44,051 nt of DNA, from the NCBI GenBank assembly GCA_903891315.1, contig CAITEF010000205.1, forward strand, positions 1 to 44,051, written 5' to 3'. The notes beneath the pieces are model-generated. The model made no database searches, had not been told where the DNA came from, and was given only the letters and a program-made list of their open reading frames with translations. The stretch comes from an uncultured Rhodospirillales bacterium (GTDB lineage: Bacteria; Pseudomonadota; Alphaproteobacteria; Acetobacterales; Acetobacteraceae). Position numbers and translations under genes: made by a program. Shown in pieces: positions 8,998 to 17,934 of the stretch. Within the stretch, counting starts at the first letter, position 1. Each line of letters starts with the position of its first letter.

Positions 8998-9693
8998 ATG
9001 TCGATCCGCGTTGTCAGTTCAGGCGCTTTCGCGCCCGCCTATGCCGTCTTGGTGCCAATGTTCGAATCCCGCACCGGCACGGTGATCGAAAGCGAACGCG
9101 GCCCGTCGGTCGGCCCCGACCCGAAATCCGTGCCCAACCGCCTCAAGCGCGGCGAAGATATCGACGTGGTCATCATGTCCGGCCCCGGCCTGATCCAGAT
9201 GATCCAGGAAGGCTATGTCGCCGAACACACCGACCTCGCTTTGTCGCTGATCGGCATGGCGGTGCGTGAGGGCGCACCTCTCCCCGACATCTCCACCCCG
9301 GAAGCCCTGCGCGAGACCTTGCTGGCGGCGAAGACCATCGGCACTTCGATGAGCGTCAGCGGCGCCTATGTGCGTGACACGCTGCTCGGCCTGCTCGGCA
9401 TCTCCGATCAGGTGCGCGACAAGCTGCGCACCGCCTCCGGCGAGCCGGTGGCGGCGATGATCGCGCGCGGCGAGATCGAACTCGGCTTTCAGCAAATCAG
9501 CGAACTCAAGCCGGTTGCCGGCATCACCATTGTGGGCAAGCTGCCCGAGGCGGTGCAGCAGATCACCGCCTTCTCCGCAGGTCTGGTTGCCACCAGCAAG
9601 CAGAAAGACGCCGCCCGCGCGCTGATCAGCTTCCTCGCCTCGCCCGACGCAGCACCCGCAATTATCGAGAGCGGGATGGAACCGGCTACTTGA
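8998..9693 (+). CDS. ModA-like substrate-binding-fold protein without signal peptide
   Basis: This protein of about 231 residues has the type 2 periplasmic-binding fold of molybdate/tungstate-type binding proteins. It opens with VVSSGAFAPAYAVLVPMFES, then KRGEDIDVVIMSGPGLIQM, a hinge segment with GTSMSVSGAYVRDTL, ELGFQQISELKP, and ends with ALISFLASPDAAPAIIESGMEP, all typical. The ATG at 8998 has GAGGAG eleven bases upstream. No N-terminal signal peptide exists in this or any upstream in-frame sequence, so it is predicted to be cytoplasmic, unlike true transport partners. No permease or ATPase lies beside it. Its stop overlaps the end of the convergent CoA-transferase gene by 8 bases. The ligand is unknown. 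Confidence 0.85.
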   Translation: MSIRVVSSGAFAPAYAVLVPMFESRTGTVIESERGPSVGPDPKSVPNRLKRGEDIDVVIMSGPGLIQMIQEGYVAEHTDLALSLIGMAVREGAPLPDISTPEALRETLLAAKTIGTSMSVSGAYVRDTLLGLLGISDQVRDKLRTASGEPVAAMIARGEIELGFQQISELKPVAGITIVGKLPEAVQQITAFSAGLVATSKQKDAARALISFLASPDAAPAIIESGMEPAT

Positions 9694-10837
9694 TCCCGAA
9701 CTGACGGAAGACTTCCTCGGTGTGCTGCCCGATCATTGGCGGGCTGCGCACCGGGCGATCCGGTGCGACGTCGCGCCACGGCATGCCGGGCACTTTCACC
9801 CGATTGCCGCTGCCTTCGGGGTATTCGACCTCCAGCAATGAGCCGCGCTGGATCACCTGCGGCTCTTCCAGGATTTCCGGCACGGAGTTCACCGGCGCTG
9901 CGGGCAGGCCAAGGCGGATGAAATCTTCCATCCACTCATCGGCGGTCCGGGTGAGGAAGATGGCCTGGATCTCCGCGCACAGCGCCACCCGGTTGGCGTT
10001 GCGCTGCTTCTGGGTGAGGAACTCCTCACGCCCGACCATATGGGCGAAGGGCGGCAGTGAGCAGAGCTGGTCCCAACGCTTCTGCGTGGTCAGCGAGATC
10101 ACGAATTCCCGCGTCGAGGTGCGGAACGCCTCGTAAGGCGCCATCAGCGGATGCGCGTTGCCCTGCCGCTCCGGCGGAGTGCCGCCGATGGTGTAGGCGG
10201 TGATCGCTTGGCCGAGCATGGTGATCATCGCATCCAGCATCGAGACGTCAATCTGCCGCCCCTGCCCGTCTTTCGACCGCGCATGCAAAGCCGCCAGGAT
10301 GGAGAACGAGGCGCAGAAGCCGCCCATCAGATCGGAGATCGGAGCGGCCGCCTTCACAGGACGGCCCTCTGGCTCGCCGGTCAGATCCATCATGCCGCTG
10401 ACCGCCTGGATCATCAGGTCCATCGCCGCACGGTGCGCCATCGGCCCGGTTTGGCCATAGCCTGAGATCGAGCAGAAAATGATATCCGGCTTCACCGCGC
10501 GGCATTGCTCATAGCCCACGCCGAAGCGCGCCATCGTGCCTGGGCGGAAATTCTCCACCACCACATCGGCATGCGCCACCAATTGCAGGAAATGGCTGCG
10601 GCCTTCCTCGGTGTGCAGATCAATCGCCACGCTGCGCTTGTTGCGGGAATAACCGACGAAAGTCGGCCCCGAATCATGCATGAAGGGCGGCCCCCAAGCA
10701 CGCACGCCGTCGCCCTGCGGATGTTCGATCTTGAGGACGTCGGCCCCGATATCGCCCAGCACCATCGCCGAGAACGGACCAGCGAGCGCCTGGGTGGCGT
10801 CGAGCACCACCACTCCATCGAGCGGACCGGCCCTCAT
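9686..10837 (-). CDS. Family III CoA-transferase (CaiB/BaiF)
   Basis: This 383-residue protein belongs to the formyl-CoA-transferase/CaiB family, which moves CoA between carboxylic acids. It starts GPLDGVVVLDATQALAGPFSAM, followed by GADVLKIEHPQGDGVR and FVGYSRNKRSVAIDLHTEEG, the family signature region. The catalytic Asp is probably the one in AAMDLMIQAVSG, which aligns with the conserved Asp of formyl-CoA transferase. It is the last gene of the eight-gene minus-strand operon, and its ATG overlaps the stop of the DUF35 gene (ATGA). In context it probably loads or unloads CoA on the pathway's acid or product. The actual donor and acceptor cannot be read from sequence. Confidence 0.93.
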   Translation of the reverse strand: MRAGPLDGVVVLDATQALAGPFSAMVLGDIGADVLKIEHPQGDGVRAWGPPFMHDSGPTFVGYSRNKRSVAIDLHTEEGRSHFLQLVAHADVVVENFRPGTMARFGVGYEQCRAVKPDIIFCSISGYGQTGPMAHRAAMDLMIQAVSGMMDLTGEPEGRPVKAAAPISDLMGGFCASFSILAALHARSKDGQGRQIDVSMLDAMITMLGQAITAYTIGGTPPERQGNAHPLMAPYEAFRTSTREFVISLTTQKRWDQLCSLPPFAHMVGREEFLTQKQRNANRVALCAEIQAIFLTRTADEWMEDFIRLGLPAAPVNSVPEILEEPQVIQRGSLLEVEYPEGSGNRVKVPGMPWRDVAPDRPVRSPPMIGQHTEEVFRQFGIK

Positions 10838-11283
10838 GGCGCGGTCTTCACAACGAACACCGGCAACAACGCGCCCTGTTCCAGCACCCGGAAATCCACC
10901 TCAACCGGCACGTCGATGCCGGGTTCACCGAAGATGCGGGCAAACAGCGGCACGCCCTCGTCCAACTCCACGATGCCCACCGTGTAGGGCGTCGATTTCG
11001 CGAACACGCCGGTGGCGCGATGCACCTCGCTGTAAGAATGCAATTTGCCGGTCCCCTTTGCAGGCTTCCAGGCCGAGACCGCCTCGTTGCAATCCGGGCA
11101 GAGGATGCGGCGCGGATGGTGGCAACCGTCGCAGCGCAGGCAATGCTTGAGCAGAAATTCATGCCGACGCACGCCGTCCCAATAGCCGGTGGTCTCTGGC
11201 GAGGGTTGATACAGGCCGAGGAACATATCCCCGGCCATCAGCCGCATCCCGGTCGACCAGTCGATCGTGGTTTCTTCGGTCAT
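10834..11283 (-). CDS. DUF35 Zn-ribbon/OB-fold acyl-CoA-binding partner protein
   Basis: This protein of about 149 residues has the two-part DUF35 layout. A rubredoxin-like zinc ribbon is seen as CLRCDGCHHPRRILCPDC, and an OB-fold follows (GKLHSYSEVHRA through VGIVELDEGVPLFARI). Such proteins lack activity of their own and form complexes with thiolase-superfamily enzymes, as ChsH2 does with Ltp2 in steroid side-chain cleavage. The start ATG at 11283 has GGAG upstream and overlaps the thiolase stop as ATGA, so the pair is translationally coupled. That supports a physical complex with the preceding thiolase-fold gene product. The longer ORF start at 11319 lies inside that gene and is unlikely. 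Confidence 0.92.
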   Translation of the reverse strand: MTEETTIDWSTGMRLMAGDMFLGLYQPSPETTGYWDGVRRHEFLLKHCLRCDGCHHPRRILCPDCNEAVSAWKPAKGTGKLHSYSEVHRATGVFAKSTPYTVGIVELDEGVPLFARIFGEPGIDVPVEVDFRVLEQGALLPVFVVKTAP

Positions 11284-12497
11284 GGACGTTCTCCTCCCAC
11301 CAGCATCACCGAGTGGCAAGCAAGCGGCCCGCCATGGCCATGCACCAGCCCCACTTTCACCCCCGGCACCGGGCGTCCCTCCGGCTCGCCATGGATCTGC
11401 TCCAGCACTTCCTTGAGCAGATAAAGCCCCTGGCCGGACTGGCCGAAGGAGAGATATCCCCCTGTGGTGTTGAACGGCAGCCCGCCATCGTAATTGATCC
11501 CGCCACCTTCGACGAAGTCACCGCCCTCGCCCTTGCCGCAGAAGCCAAGTTCTTCCAGCACCATCAAATTGGCAAAGGTGAAAGGGGCCGAGGTCTCGAC
11601 AATGCCGACATCGGCGGGCCTGAGGCCGGACATCGCATAGGCCTGCCGCGCCGCCTCGCCCACACCGAGATTGGTGATATTTGGCCCATTCTCCGTCGGC
11701 CCCGCGCCGCGCAATGCGAAGCGCTCGCCGATCCATTCATGGGTGGAGGATTGGCCGAAGCCCAAAATCCAGCTCGGCTTGCTCGGGCTCTCGGGCACGA
11801 GATCCGCGCGGGTGATCACCGCCGCCGAGCCGATACCGCCCGGGAACCAAGCCGCACAATCGAGCATGCGCAGCGGGCTCGCCACCATGCGCGACGACAA
11901 CACGTCGTCCACGCTGATCTTGCCCTTTTTGCGCATCGCAGCTTGCGGATGATCCAGCGCCCAGAGCCGGTTTTCCACCGCAACGCGTGCGCATTGCTCG
12001 GGCCGGATGTTGTAATCATGCATGTAGCGCTGCGCCACCTGGGCGTAGAGCGCCGGGGTGGTCGCACCATAAGGCGCTTCGAATTGAAGATCGGCCTCCC
12101 AGTTCGCACTGCCTTCGACCATCTCGATCCAAAGCGGGCTGGCCTCGCCGCAGACACACAGCGCGTAATCGATCACCCGCGCCTGCAACAGCACCACAGC
12201 GAGTTCGATGGTGCCGAGTGCGCCCGCCCCATGTGAGGTGACCTCGGTGGAGATCATCGGTGTGATCTTGAGTTCGTTGAGCACCGCCTGATTGTATTGC
12301 AGCGAACAATAGGTGCGCGGCATCCGCCCTGTGAGCAGCGCGCCAACCTGTTTGCGGGTGATCCCCGCCTCCCGCATCGCCTGCGAGGCGGCGTCCACCA
12401 CCAGCTGCAACGGGGTTTTTCGTTCGGCGTCGGATTTCAGGCTGATCGAGCGGCCCATGCCGACAATGGCACAGCTCCCCGACAATTGGGTTGTCAT
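11280..12497 (-). CDS. SCP-x-type thiolase-fold protein, nucleophilic Cys apparently absent
   Basis: This protein of about 405 residues has the thiolase fold of the SCP-x/lipid-transfer type. It starts SGSCAIVGMGRSISLKSD and ends with HGHGGPLACHS near the C-terminus. The ATG at 12497 has GGAG upstream and overlaps the preceding ABC ATPase stop. In ordinary thiolases the nucleophile sits in a VxxxCAxG motif; the ungapped match here is EVTSHGAGALG, placing Gly where Cys is expected. Thiolase-fold proteins lacking that Cys and paired with DUF35 proteins include retro-aldolases such as Ltp2. A C-C lyase acting on an acyl-CoA is therefore a better guess than a beta-ketothiolase. The missing residue comes from by-eye alignment. 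Confidence 0.88.
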   Translation of the reverse strand: MTTQLSGSCAIVGMGRSISLKSDAERKTPLQLVVDAASQAMREAGITRKQVGALLTGRMPRTYCSLQYNQAVLNELKITPMISTEVTSHGAGALGTIELAVVLLQARVIDYALCVCGEASPLWIEMVEGSANWEADLQFEAPYGATTPALYAQVAQRYMHDYNIRPEQCARVAVENRLWALDHPQAAMRKKGKISVDDVLSSRMVASPLRMLDCAAWFPGGIGSAAVITRADLVPESPSKPSWILGFGQSSTHEWIGERFALRGAGPTENGPNITNLGVGEAARQAYAMSGLRPADVGIVETSAPFTFANLMVLEELGFCGKGEGGDFVEGGGINYDGGLPFNTTGGYLSFGQSGQGLYLLKEVLEQIHGEPEGRPVPGVKVGLVHGHGGPLACHSVMLVGGERP

Positions 12498-13567
12498 GAT
12501 GGCTCTCCGGTATTGGTGGGGTCGGCCTCGATCAGGCGCAGGGCAGCGGCGGGAATGTTCAAATGGCAGGCAGTGCCAGGGATGGGGTCGATGCTGACCG
12601 ACCAGCTCGGAATGCTGACCTGCACCTCCAGCCCGTCGCAATCACAGACGATCTCGAACGCTTCGCCGAGATAGGTCGAGGCGGTCACCGTCGCGGGCCA
12701 AGCATCCGGCCCCGGCCCGGTCAGAGTGATCGCACCAGGGCGCAGCATCGCCGTCGCCGGTCCATCTTTGGCATCCGCAATCGCGATGCTCTGGCCACCT
12801 TGTGGATGGAACCGCCCCTCGCGCACCACGCCGCGCCAGATATTGGCCGCTCCCAGAAAGCGGGCGGCGAATTCGGTGCGGGGGCGCTCGAACAGATCGC
12901 GCGGCGTGCCGGTCTCGACGATCACGCCATGGTTCATGATCACCACGCGATCGCTCATCGTCATCGCCTCGATCTTGTCGTGGGTGACGTAGATGGCGGT
13001 GATGCCGATGCGCTGTTGCAGGGCACGGATCTCGCCGCGCATCCGAGCGCGCAATCTTGCGTCGAGATTGCTCAGCGGCTCGTCGAACAGCAGCACCGAG
13101 GGCTGCACCACCAGACTGCGCGCAATCGCCAACCGCTGCTGCTGGCCGCCGCTGAGTTCCGCCGGATAGCGCTGCGCCATGGCCGGAAGTCCCACGAGAT
13201 CGAGAACTTCATTGACCCGCTCAGTGATCTTGGCGCGCGAGAGATGCTGCACTTCCAACCCGAACGCCACGTTCTCGCCCACCGTCATATGCGGCCAGAC
13301 CGCGTAGTTCTGGAACACGATGCCGAGTTGCCGATGCTCCGGTGCAACGCTGCGTCCGGGCGTGGAAAGGACGCGGCCAGCGATGGTGATTTCCCCGCTG
13401 TCGATGTCCTCGAAACCGGCGATGCAACGCAACGAGGTGGATTTGCCGCAGCCGCTCGGCCCCAACAGCGAGACCATCTCGCCGCGTTCCACGTCGAAGG
13501 AGATGTCGTTGAGGATGGCGTTGCCGCCGAGACTCTTGCCGACATGAGACAGCCGCAACATCGTCAT
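12494..13567 (-). CDS. ABC transporter ATP-binding protein (FbpC/PotA-like)
   Basis: This ATPase of about 357 residues energises the importer encoded by the two genes before it. Visible elements are Walker A GPSGCGKST, Q-loop VFQNYAVWPHMTVGEN, signature LSGGQQQRLAIARSL, Walker B VLLFDEPLSNLD and the H-loop THDKIEAM. A C-terminal TOBE-like domain of about 110 residues follows, as in PotA, FbpC and MalK-like proteins. The start at 13567 overlaps the permease stop as ATGA. The ORF track's longer start at 14101 runs through the permease gene and is rejected. The substrate class suggested by similarity is broad: ferric iron, polyamine, phosphonate or small carboxylates. Confidence 0.93.
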   Translation of the reverse strand: MTMLRLSHVGKSLGGNAILNDISFDVERGEMVSLLGPSGCGKSTSLRCIAGFEDIDSGEITIAGRVLSTPGRSVAPEHRQLGIVFQNYAVWPHMTVGENVAFGLEVQHLSRAKITERVNEVLDLVGLPAMAQRYPAELSGGQQQRLAIARSLVVQPSVLLFDEPLSNLDARLRARMRGEIRALQQRIGITAIYVTHDKIEAMTMSDRVVIMNHGVIVETGTPRDLFERPRTEFAARFLGAANIWRGVVREGRFHPQGGQSIAIADAKDGPATAMLRPGAITLTGPGPDAWPATVTASTYLGEAFEIVCDCDGLEVQVSIPSWSVSIDPIPGTACHLNIPAAALRLIEADPTNTGEPS

Positions 13568-15258
13568 GTCACCCGCCTCGCGCCGCGCACATAGGTTTGC
13601 AGCAAGGCCGCGAGCCCGCCAATCGCCAGCGCCTGCACCACCGAGATGGCATAAGCGAGGTTGGAGCGACCGGATTCCATCAGATCCCAGATCAGCACCT
13701 CCATCACCCGCGTCCCCGGCGTGTAGAGCATGATCGAGGCATTCAATTCGCGCGCGCACAGGATGAATGCGATCAGCCAAGCTCCGACCAATGCGCGCAA
13801 AGTGAGCGGTGCCTGAATGCGGCGCAGCACGCGCAACGGCCCAGCCCCCAGCACGCGCGCACTTTCGTCGAGGCTGCGGTCCAACTGGTCGAGCGCAGGC
13901 AGCACGTTGCCGGAGACGAACGGCATCGCCTTGGCGACATAGGCGAGCAGCAGGATCACCAGCGTGCCGTAGATCGGCAGCGGGATGCGGAAATAGAGCC
14001 AGAGCAGGCCGATGCCGAGCACCACGCCCGGCAGGCAGAGCGGCAATTGCATCAGAAACACGAAAAGCCGCGCCAGCCGCGTGCCCTCGTAATGGCGGCA
14101 CCAGATGCCAACCGCCAACACAAAGCCCACCACCAGCGTAGGCACGATCAGGCTCAGCGCCAGCGTGTTCATCACCGCATCAAACGCAATCCCCTCACCG
14201 AGCGCGCGGTAATTGCCGAGCGTGAACACCATCCGGCGGAAATTCGACGTGGTGAATTGCAGGAATGAGGCGAACACCAAAGCGGCCAGCGGCAGCACCA
14301 CCGAGACCAGCACCACCAGCACGCACGAGACGAACGCGGGCCAACGCGCCGCACCGAGCTTGGTGGTGCGCGCCCGTGTGGCTTGGCCGGTGACCACGCC
14401 GTACCGGCGTGACGTGCCGTCCAGCCTGCCCTTCAACAGCAATCCACCCGCGACGAACACCAGCAACACGAGACCCATCGAGGCGGCTTCATTCCAGCGC
14501 GCTGGCTCACGATGGATGGCGGTATAGACGGCGTTGACCAGCGTCTCGAACCGGATCGGCCGGCCCAGCAGGCCCGGAATCGTGAACATCTCCGCCGAGA
14601 GCATGAAGATCAGCAGCCCCGCGCCAGTGATCGCCGGAAGTGCGAGCCGCAACGTGATCCGCCACGTGGTGCGGAACAATCCGGCCCCCAGCACACGCGC
14701 CGAATCCTCCAAGGTGGCGGCGATGCCGGTGAACACGGCGCTGGCCGCCATGAAGGCATAGGGCACGTAATAAACCGCCATCACGAAGGCGATGCCGGTG
14801 AAGGAGAAGATGTTCACCCCCTGCCGCCAGCCAAACATCTCGCGTAGCGCGATATTCAGAAACCCCACATTCGGGGCCGCCAGGATCAACCACGCCATCG
14901 CACCGGTCAGCGGCGACAAGAACAACGGTGCGATCAGCAGCACCTCGAACACCCGCCGCCCTGGCAAATCGGTGCGGATCACGAGCCAGCCGAGCACCAC
15001 GCCCAACGCGCCCGCAAACACCGTCACCACCGCCGACAGCGCCAGCGTGTTTCCGAGCGCCTGGGCGAAATCGCCGGAGCCGAGCATGTTGGCGACCGCA
15101 TCGAGCGAGAACTGCGTGTCGCCATAGACCGGCGAGCGGTCCTGCAACGCGCCATAGAGCACGCTCGCCACCGGCAGCACGACGAGCACAATCAGGCAGG
15201 CGAGAAAGCCGAATTGTGTGAGTCCCCGCGTGCGGGACGGGGCGGCGAGCGCGGTCAC
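13564..15258 (-). CDS. Fused two-domain ABC transporter permease (FbpB-like)
   Basis: This 564-residue inner-membrane protein has two copies of the binding-protein-dependent transport permease domain, each with about six helices, as in FbpB/ThiP/AfuB-type permeases. EAA-loop-like segments are seen in both halves, for example EDSARVLGAGLFRTTWRITLRLA and DESARVLGAGPLRVLRRIQAPL. The start is GTG at 15258, one base after the stop of the binding-protein gene. No ATG nearby would keep the hydrophobic N-terminus (LTQFGFLACLIVLVVLPVAS). It should form the channel with a dimer of the downstream ATPase. Confidence 0.92.
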   Translation of the reverse strand: MTALAAPSRTRGLTQFGFLACLIVLVVLPVASVLYGALQDRSPVYGDTQFSLDAVANMLGSGDFAQALGNTLALSAVVTVFAGALGVVLGWLVIRTDLPGRRVFEVLLIAPLFLSPLTGAMAWLILAAPNVGFLNIALREMFGWRQGVNIFSFTGIAFVMAVYYVPYAFMAASAVFTGIAATLEDSARVLGAGLFRTTWRITLRLALPAITGAGLLIFMLSAEMFTIPGLLGRPIRFETLVNAVYTAIHREPARWNEAASMGLVLLVFVAGGLLLKGRLDGTSRRYGVVTGQATRARTTKLGAARWPAFVSCVLVVLVSVVLPLAALVFASFLQFTTSNFRRMVFTLGNYRALGEGIAFDAVMNTLALSLIVPTLVVGFVLAVGIWCRHYEGTRLARLFVFLMQLPLCLPGVVLGIGLLWLYFRIPLPIYGTLVILLLAYVAKAMPFVSGNVLPALDQLDRSLDESARVLGAGPLRVLRRIQAPLTLRALVGAWLIAFILCARELNASIMLYTPGTRVMEVLIWDLMESGRSNLAYAISVVQALAIGGLAALLQTYVRGARRVT

Positions 15259-15259
15259 G

Positions 15260-16300
15260 TCAGCCCTTCATCGCCTTGTTCCAGTCGGCCAGCGCCAGCT
15301 TGCCTTCCTTGGCAAGATCGGCCGGTTTCAGCACGAAGCGCTGGCGCGCGCCGGTAAACCAGGGCTCATGGGCGAAGGCGCGGACATCGGAAATGCCGGG
15401 GCGCGGCACGGCGCATTGATAGATCTTCGCCCAGGTCAGCATGCCCTCTTCGCTGAAGAACCACTCCAGGAACAGCTTCGCCGCGTTGGAATGCGGCGCG
15501 CCCTTGGCCAGTGCCACATAGCCAAACCAGATCGGCGTCGGCTCCGGCCAAGCGGTCTGGATCGGGGCCTTGTTGGCGAAATAGCTGGACGCATAGGGGT
15601 CGATGGTCAGCCCCACCGCGTGCTGCCCGCTGATCACCGATTCCACGCCGGGGATATTGCTGCTGTAGATGGTGGGTTTCACTGCGGCGAGCTTGGTGAA
15701 CCACTCCGGCCCCTTGGACTTCCACAGCATGTAGAAGCCGTTGTACCAGCCACCGACCACATTCGGGTCCGCCACCGCGATGCGGCCCTTGAAGCGAGGA
15801 TCAACCACGCCGTCCCAGCTTTGCAGCAGCTTGATCTCCTCCTCGGTGACCATGTCGACATTGTAGATGACGACATTCTCGATCAGCCGGTCGGGCAGCG
15901 CATAGGGCGAGAGCGCGCGGTATTCGGGCGGAATGACGGCCGCACTGGCGGGGTCATAGGGCTCGATCAATTTCTCGGCGAGCAGACGCTGCATCATGTC
16001 GTCCGAGGTCTGCACCAGATCGGCCTGCACCGCGCCGCGCTTGGAATCGGCCATGAAGCGCTCCAGCAACGGGGCGGCGGTGGCCGAATAGGTGCGCATG
16101 CGAACGCCGGGGAAGCGTGCGTTGAAGACCTTCGCCAATGCCTCGATGTAGCTGGCGGGCGAGGCCGTGTAGATCATCAACTCACCCTCGCGCTTGGCGG
16201 CCTCCACCAAGCTAGGCGCTGGGGCCTGAGCGAAGGCTTTGGTGGCAGCAAGAGCCGCAGGCAGGGTCAGCAACGTGCGACGAGTTGGTGATTCGAGCAT
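15260..16300 (-). CDS. Extracellular solute-binding protein (FbpA/AfuA-like)
   Basis: This 346-residue protein is the periplasmic receptor of the importer. The N-terminus TRRTLLTLPAALAATKAFAQA is an export signal with cleavage after AQA. The mature part begins EAAKREGELMIYTASP, typical of the ferric/thiamine/phosphonate binding-protein group. Further typical parts are LVQTSDDMMQRLLAEKLIEPY and the C-terminal HSNAAKLFLEWFFSEEG. The paired tyrosines that bind iron in true FbpA proteins (YYG-like) are not evident. An organic ligand, perhaps a carboxylate, is therefore more likely than bare iron; this is inference. It lies 49 bases after the acyl-CoA ligase gene, the widest gap in the operon. Confidence 0.9.
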   Translation of the reverse strand: MLESPTRRTLLTLPAALAATKAFAQAPAPSLVEAAKREGELMIYTASPASYIEALAKVFNARFPGVRMRTYSATAAPLLERFMADSKRGAVQADLVQTSDDMMQRLLAEKLIEPYDPASAAVIPPEYRALSPYALPDRLIENVVIYNVDMVTEEEIKLLQSWDGVVDPRFKGRIAVADPNVVGGWYNGFYMLWKSKGPEWFTKLAAVKPTIYSSNIPGVESVISGQHAVGLTIDPYASSYFANKAPIQTAWPEPTPIWFGYVALAKGAPHSNAAKLFLEWFFSEEGMLTWAKIYQCAVPRPGISDVRAFAHEPWFTGARQRFVLKPADLAKEGKLALADWNKAMKG

Positions 16301-16329
16301 GGATCAAATTCCCCAGGCCTTGGCGTTCT

Positions 16330-16345
16330 TTTGACGCCTGTCAAA
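16330..16345. promoter_or_regulatory. Perfect palindrome TTTGAC-gcct-GTCAAA before the ABC genes
   Basis: This inverted repeat with six-base arms lies in the only sizeable gap inside the operon, between the ligase stop and the binding-protein start. It contains the same TTTGACGC octamer that occurs in the operon's upstream region at 18783-18790. It may be a regulator site or a weak internal stem-loop; there is no T-run. Confidence 0.4.
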
Positions 16346-16349
16346 CACT

Positions 16350-17924
16350 CTATACCCCGCGCGTCCCCTGTCCAGTGGTCGCCGCGAGGTCAACGGCTCT
16401 GGATTTCAGCGTCGGATCGGCGCGCAGCACCGTCTTCGCCACCTTGTGCGTGGGGGTGTGCGGCAACTCGCTGGCCAGCAGCACGTAACGCGGCACTTTG
16501 TGGGCGGCGAGATGGACGGCGCACCAATCCGCGATCTCCCGCTCGGTCACGCCGGCCCCGGCGCGTGGGACCGCGACGATCAGGATCTCGTCCTCGCCGA
16601 GGTCCGACGGCACCGGAATCGCGGCCGCTTCCTGCACCGCCGGGTGCTGTCCCACCACGCGGTCAAGCTCGGCCCCGGCAATGTTCTCGCCACGGCGGCG
16701 GATGATGTCTTTCTTGCGGGAGACGAAGAAGAAAAACCCATCCGCATCCCGCCGCACCAGATCGCCACTGCAGAACCAGCCATCGCGAAACGCCGCCTCG
16801 GTCTGCGCTTCGTCCCGCCAATAACCGCGCATCTGCACAGGCGTGCGCAACACCAGCTCGCCCACCTCATCCACGCCGACATCGACGAAATTGTCATCAA
16901 CGATCCGCGCCTCGGTCCAAGGCAGGGCGGGATCGGGATGGCGGCCCAACACGCCCATGCTGCCGGATTTGCGCAGACCGTCGAAAGGATTGGCAATCGC
17001 ACCGGGCGCCTCGGTCATGCCAAAGCCGACCACGATGTCCTGCACGCCGAATTCCTCGCGGAACACCTTCTCGGAATGCGACCGCACGCCATAGGCCTTG
17101 CGCAGAGCATGGCCGGGTCGGAACTCCTCACGCGGTCGGTTGGCCAAAATGGAGCCCATCGCCTCGATCATATTGACCTCGGTCGGCCCGGTGTCGCGCA
17201 CCAATTGCCAGAAGCCGGAGGCGGAGAAGCGGGCGGCGATGATCAGGCTGCATCCGGCGGCGAGTGCACCCGCCACCGAGTAGAACAGCGCGTTGACATG
17301 GAACAACGGCAGCACCACCAGCATCCGCTCCGTCGGCTGCAAATGCATGCGCTGCACGAAGCCCTCGCCACAGGCCAGGAAACTCTTCTGGCTGTGCATC
17401 ACGCCCTTCGGGAAGCCAGTGGTGCCAGAGGTCATGATGATCAGGCAGATATCATCCGACGTCACATTGGCGGCGACCAGCTTGGGCGCGGCTGCGTCGA
17501 TGTCAGCGATCACTGCTGCATCCCACAACACTCCGCGCCAAGAGGTCGGCGGCGGCAGATCGACGCCGTCGTGGAACACCAGCACCGGCTCCACGAGGTC
17601 GAGCACATAGCTCGATTCAGCCGGGGTGAGTGCTGGATTGATCGGAACCAGGATCGCCCCGAGCCGCGCCAAGGCGAACAACAGCAACACATGCGCATCA
17701 CTGTTCCGCGCCACCAGGGCCACGCGATCACCATGGTGCACGCCTTGGGCTTCCAAATATCCCGCCGCCCGCGCGGCCAGGTCGGCAAACGACGCCCAGG
17801 ACCAGCTTTGGCCCTCGAACACCACACAATCGCGCTCTCCCGCCACGGCCACGCGGGCTGCGATGGCAGCGGGGATGGTGCCGTCATGGGCCGGATAAAG
17901 GGCAAGAACCTCAAGCGGGGTCAT
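16350..17924 (-). CDS. Acyl-CoA synthetase (AMP-forming)
   Basis: This protein of about 524 residues belongs to the ANL superfamily and should activate a carboxylic acid with ATP and CoA. Motifs in order are the phosphate loop IIMTSGTTGFPKGVMHS, VVGFGMTEAPG, GWFCSGDLVRRDADGFFFF, the hinge region SRKKDIIRRRGENIAGAE and the C-terminal catalytic lysine region HKVAKTVLR. The ATG at 17924 (MTPLEVLALYPAHDG) was chosen because the longer ORF from 18113 reads through the citryl-CoA-lyase-like gene. It starts 10 bases after that gene's stop. No chain-length signature is reliable by eye. Its neighbours suggest the acid is brought in by the ABC importer encoded downstream. Confidence 0.93.
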   Translation of the reverse strand: MTPLEVLALYPAHDGTIPAAIAARVAVAGERDCVVFEGQSWSWASFADLAARAAGYLEAQGVHHGDRVALVARNSDAHVLLLFALARLGAILVPINPALTPAESSYVLDLVEPVLVFHDGVDLPPPTSWRGVLWDAAVIADIDAAAPKLVAANVTSDDICLIIMTSGTTGFPKGVMHSQKSFLACGEGFVQRMHLQPTERMLVVLPLFHVNALFYSVAGALAAGCSLIIAARFSASGFWQLVRDTGPTEVNMIEAMGSILANRPREEFRPGHALRKAYGVRSHSEKVFREEFGVQDIVVGFGMTEAPGAIANPFDGLRKSGSMGVLGRHPDPALPWTEARIVDDNFVDVGVDEVGELVLRTPVQMRGYWRDEAQTEAAFRDGWFCSGDLVRRDADGFFFFVSRKKDIIRRRGENIAGAELDRVVGQHPAVQEAAAIPVPSDLGEDEILIVAVPRAGAGVTEREIADWCAVHLAAHKVPRYVLLASELPHTPTHKVAKTVLRADPTLKSRAVDLAATTGQGTRGV

Positions 17925-17934
17925 CGTGCCGTCC

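Noticed and set aside
15260-16300. True ferric-iron transporter
   Set aside because: The FbpA-type paired tyrosines are not evident, and the genes sit within an operon of CoA enzymes, so iron as the sole substrate is doubtful.
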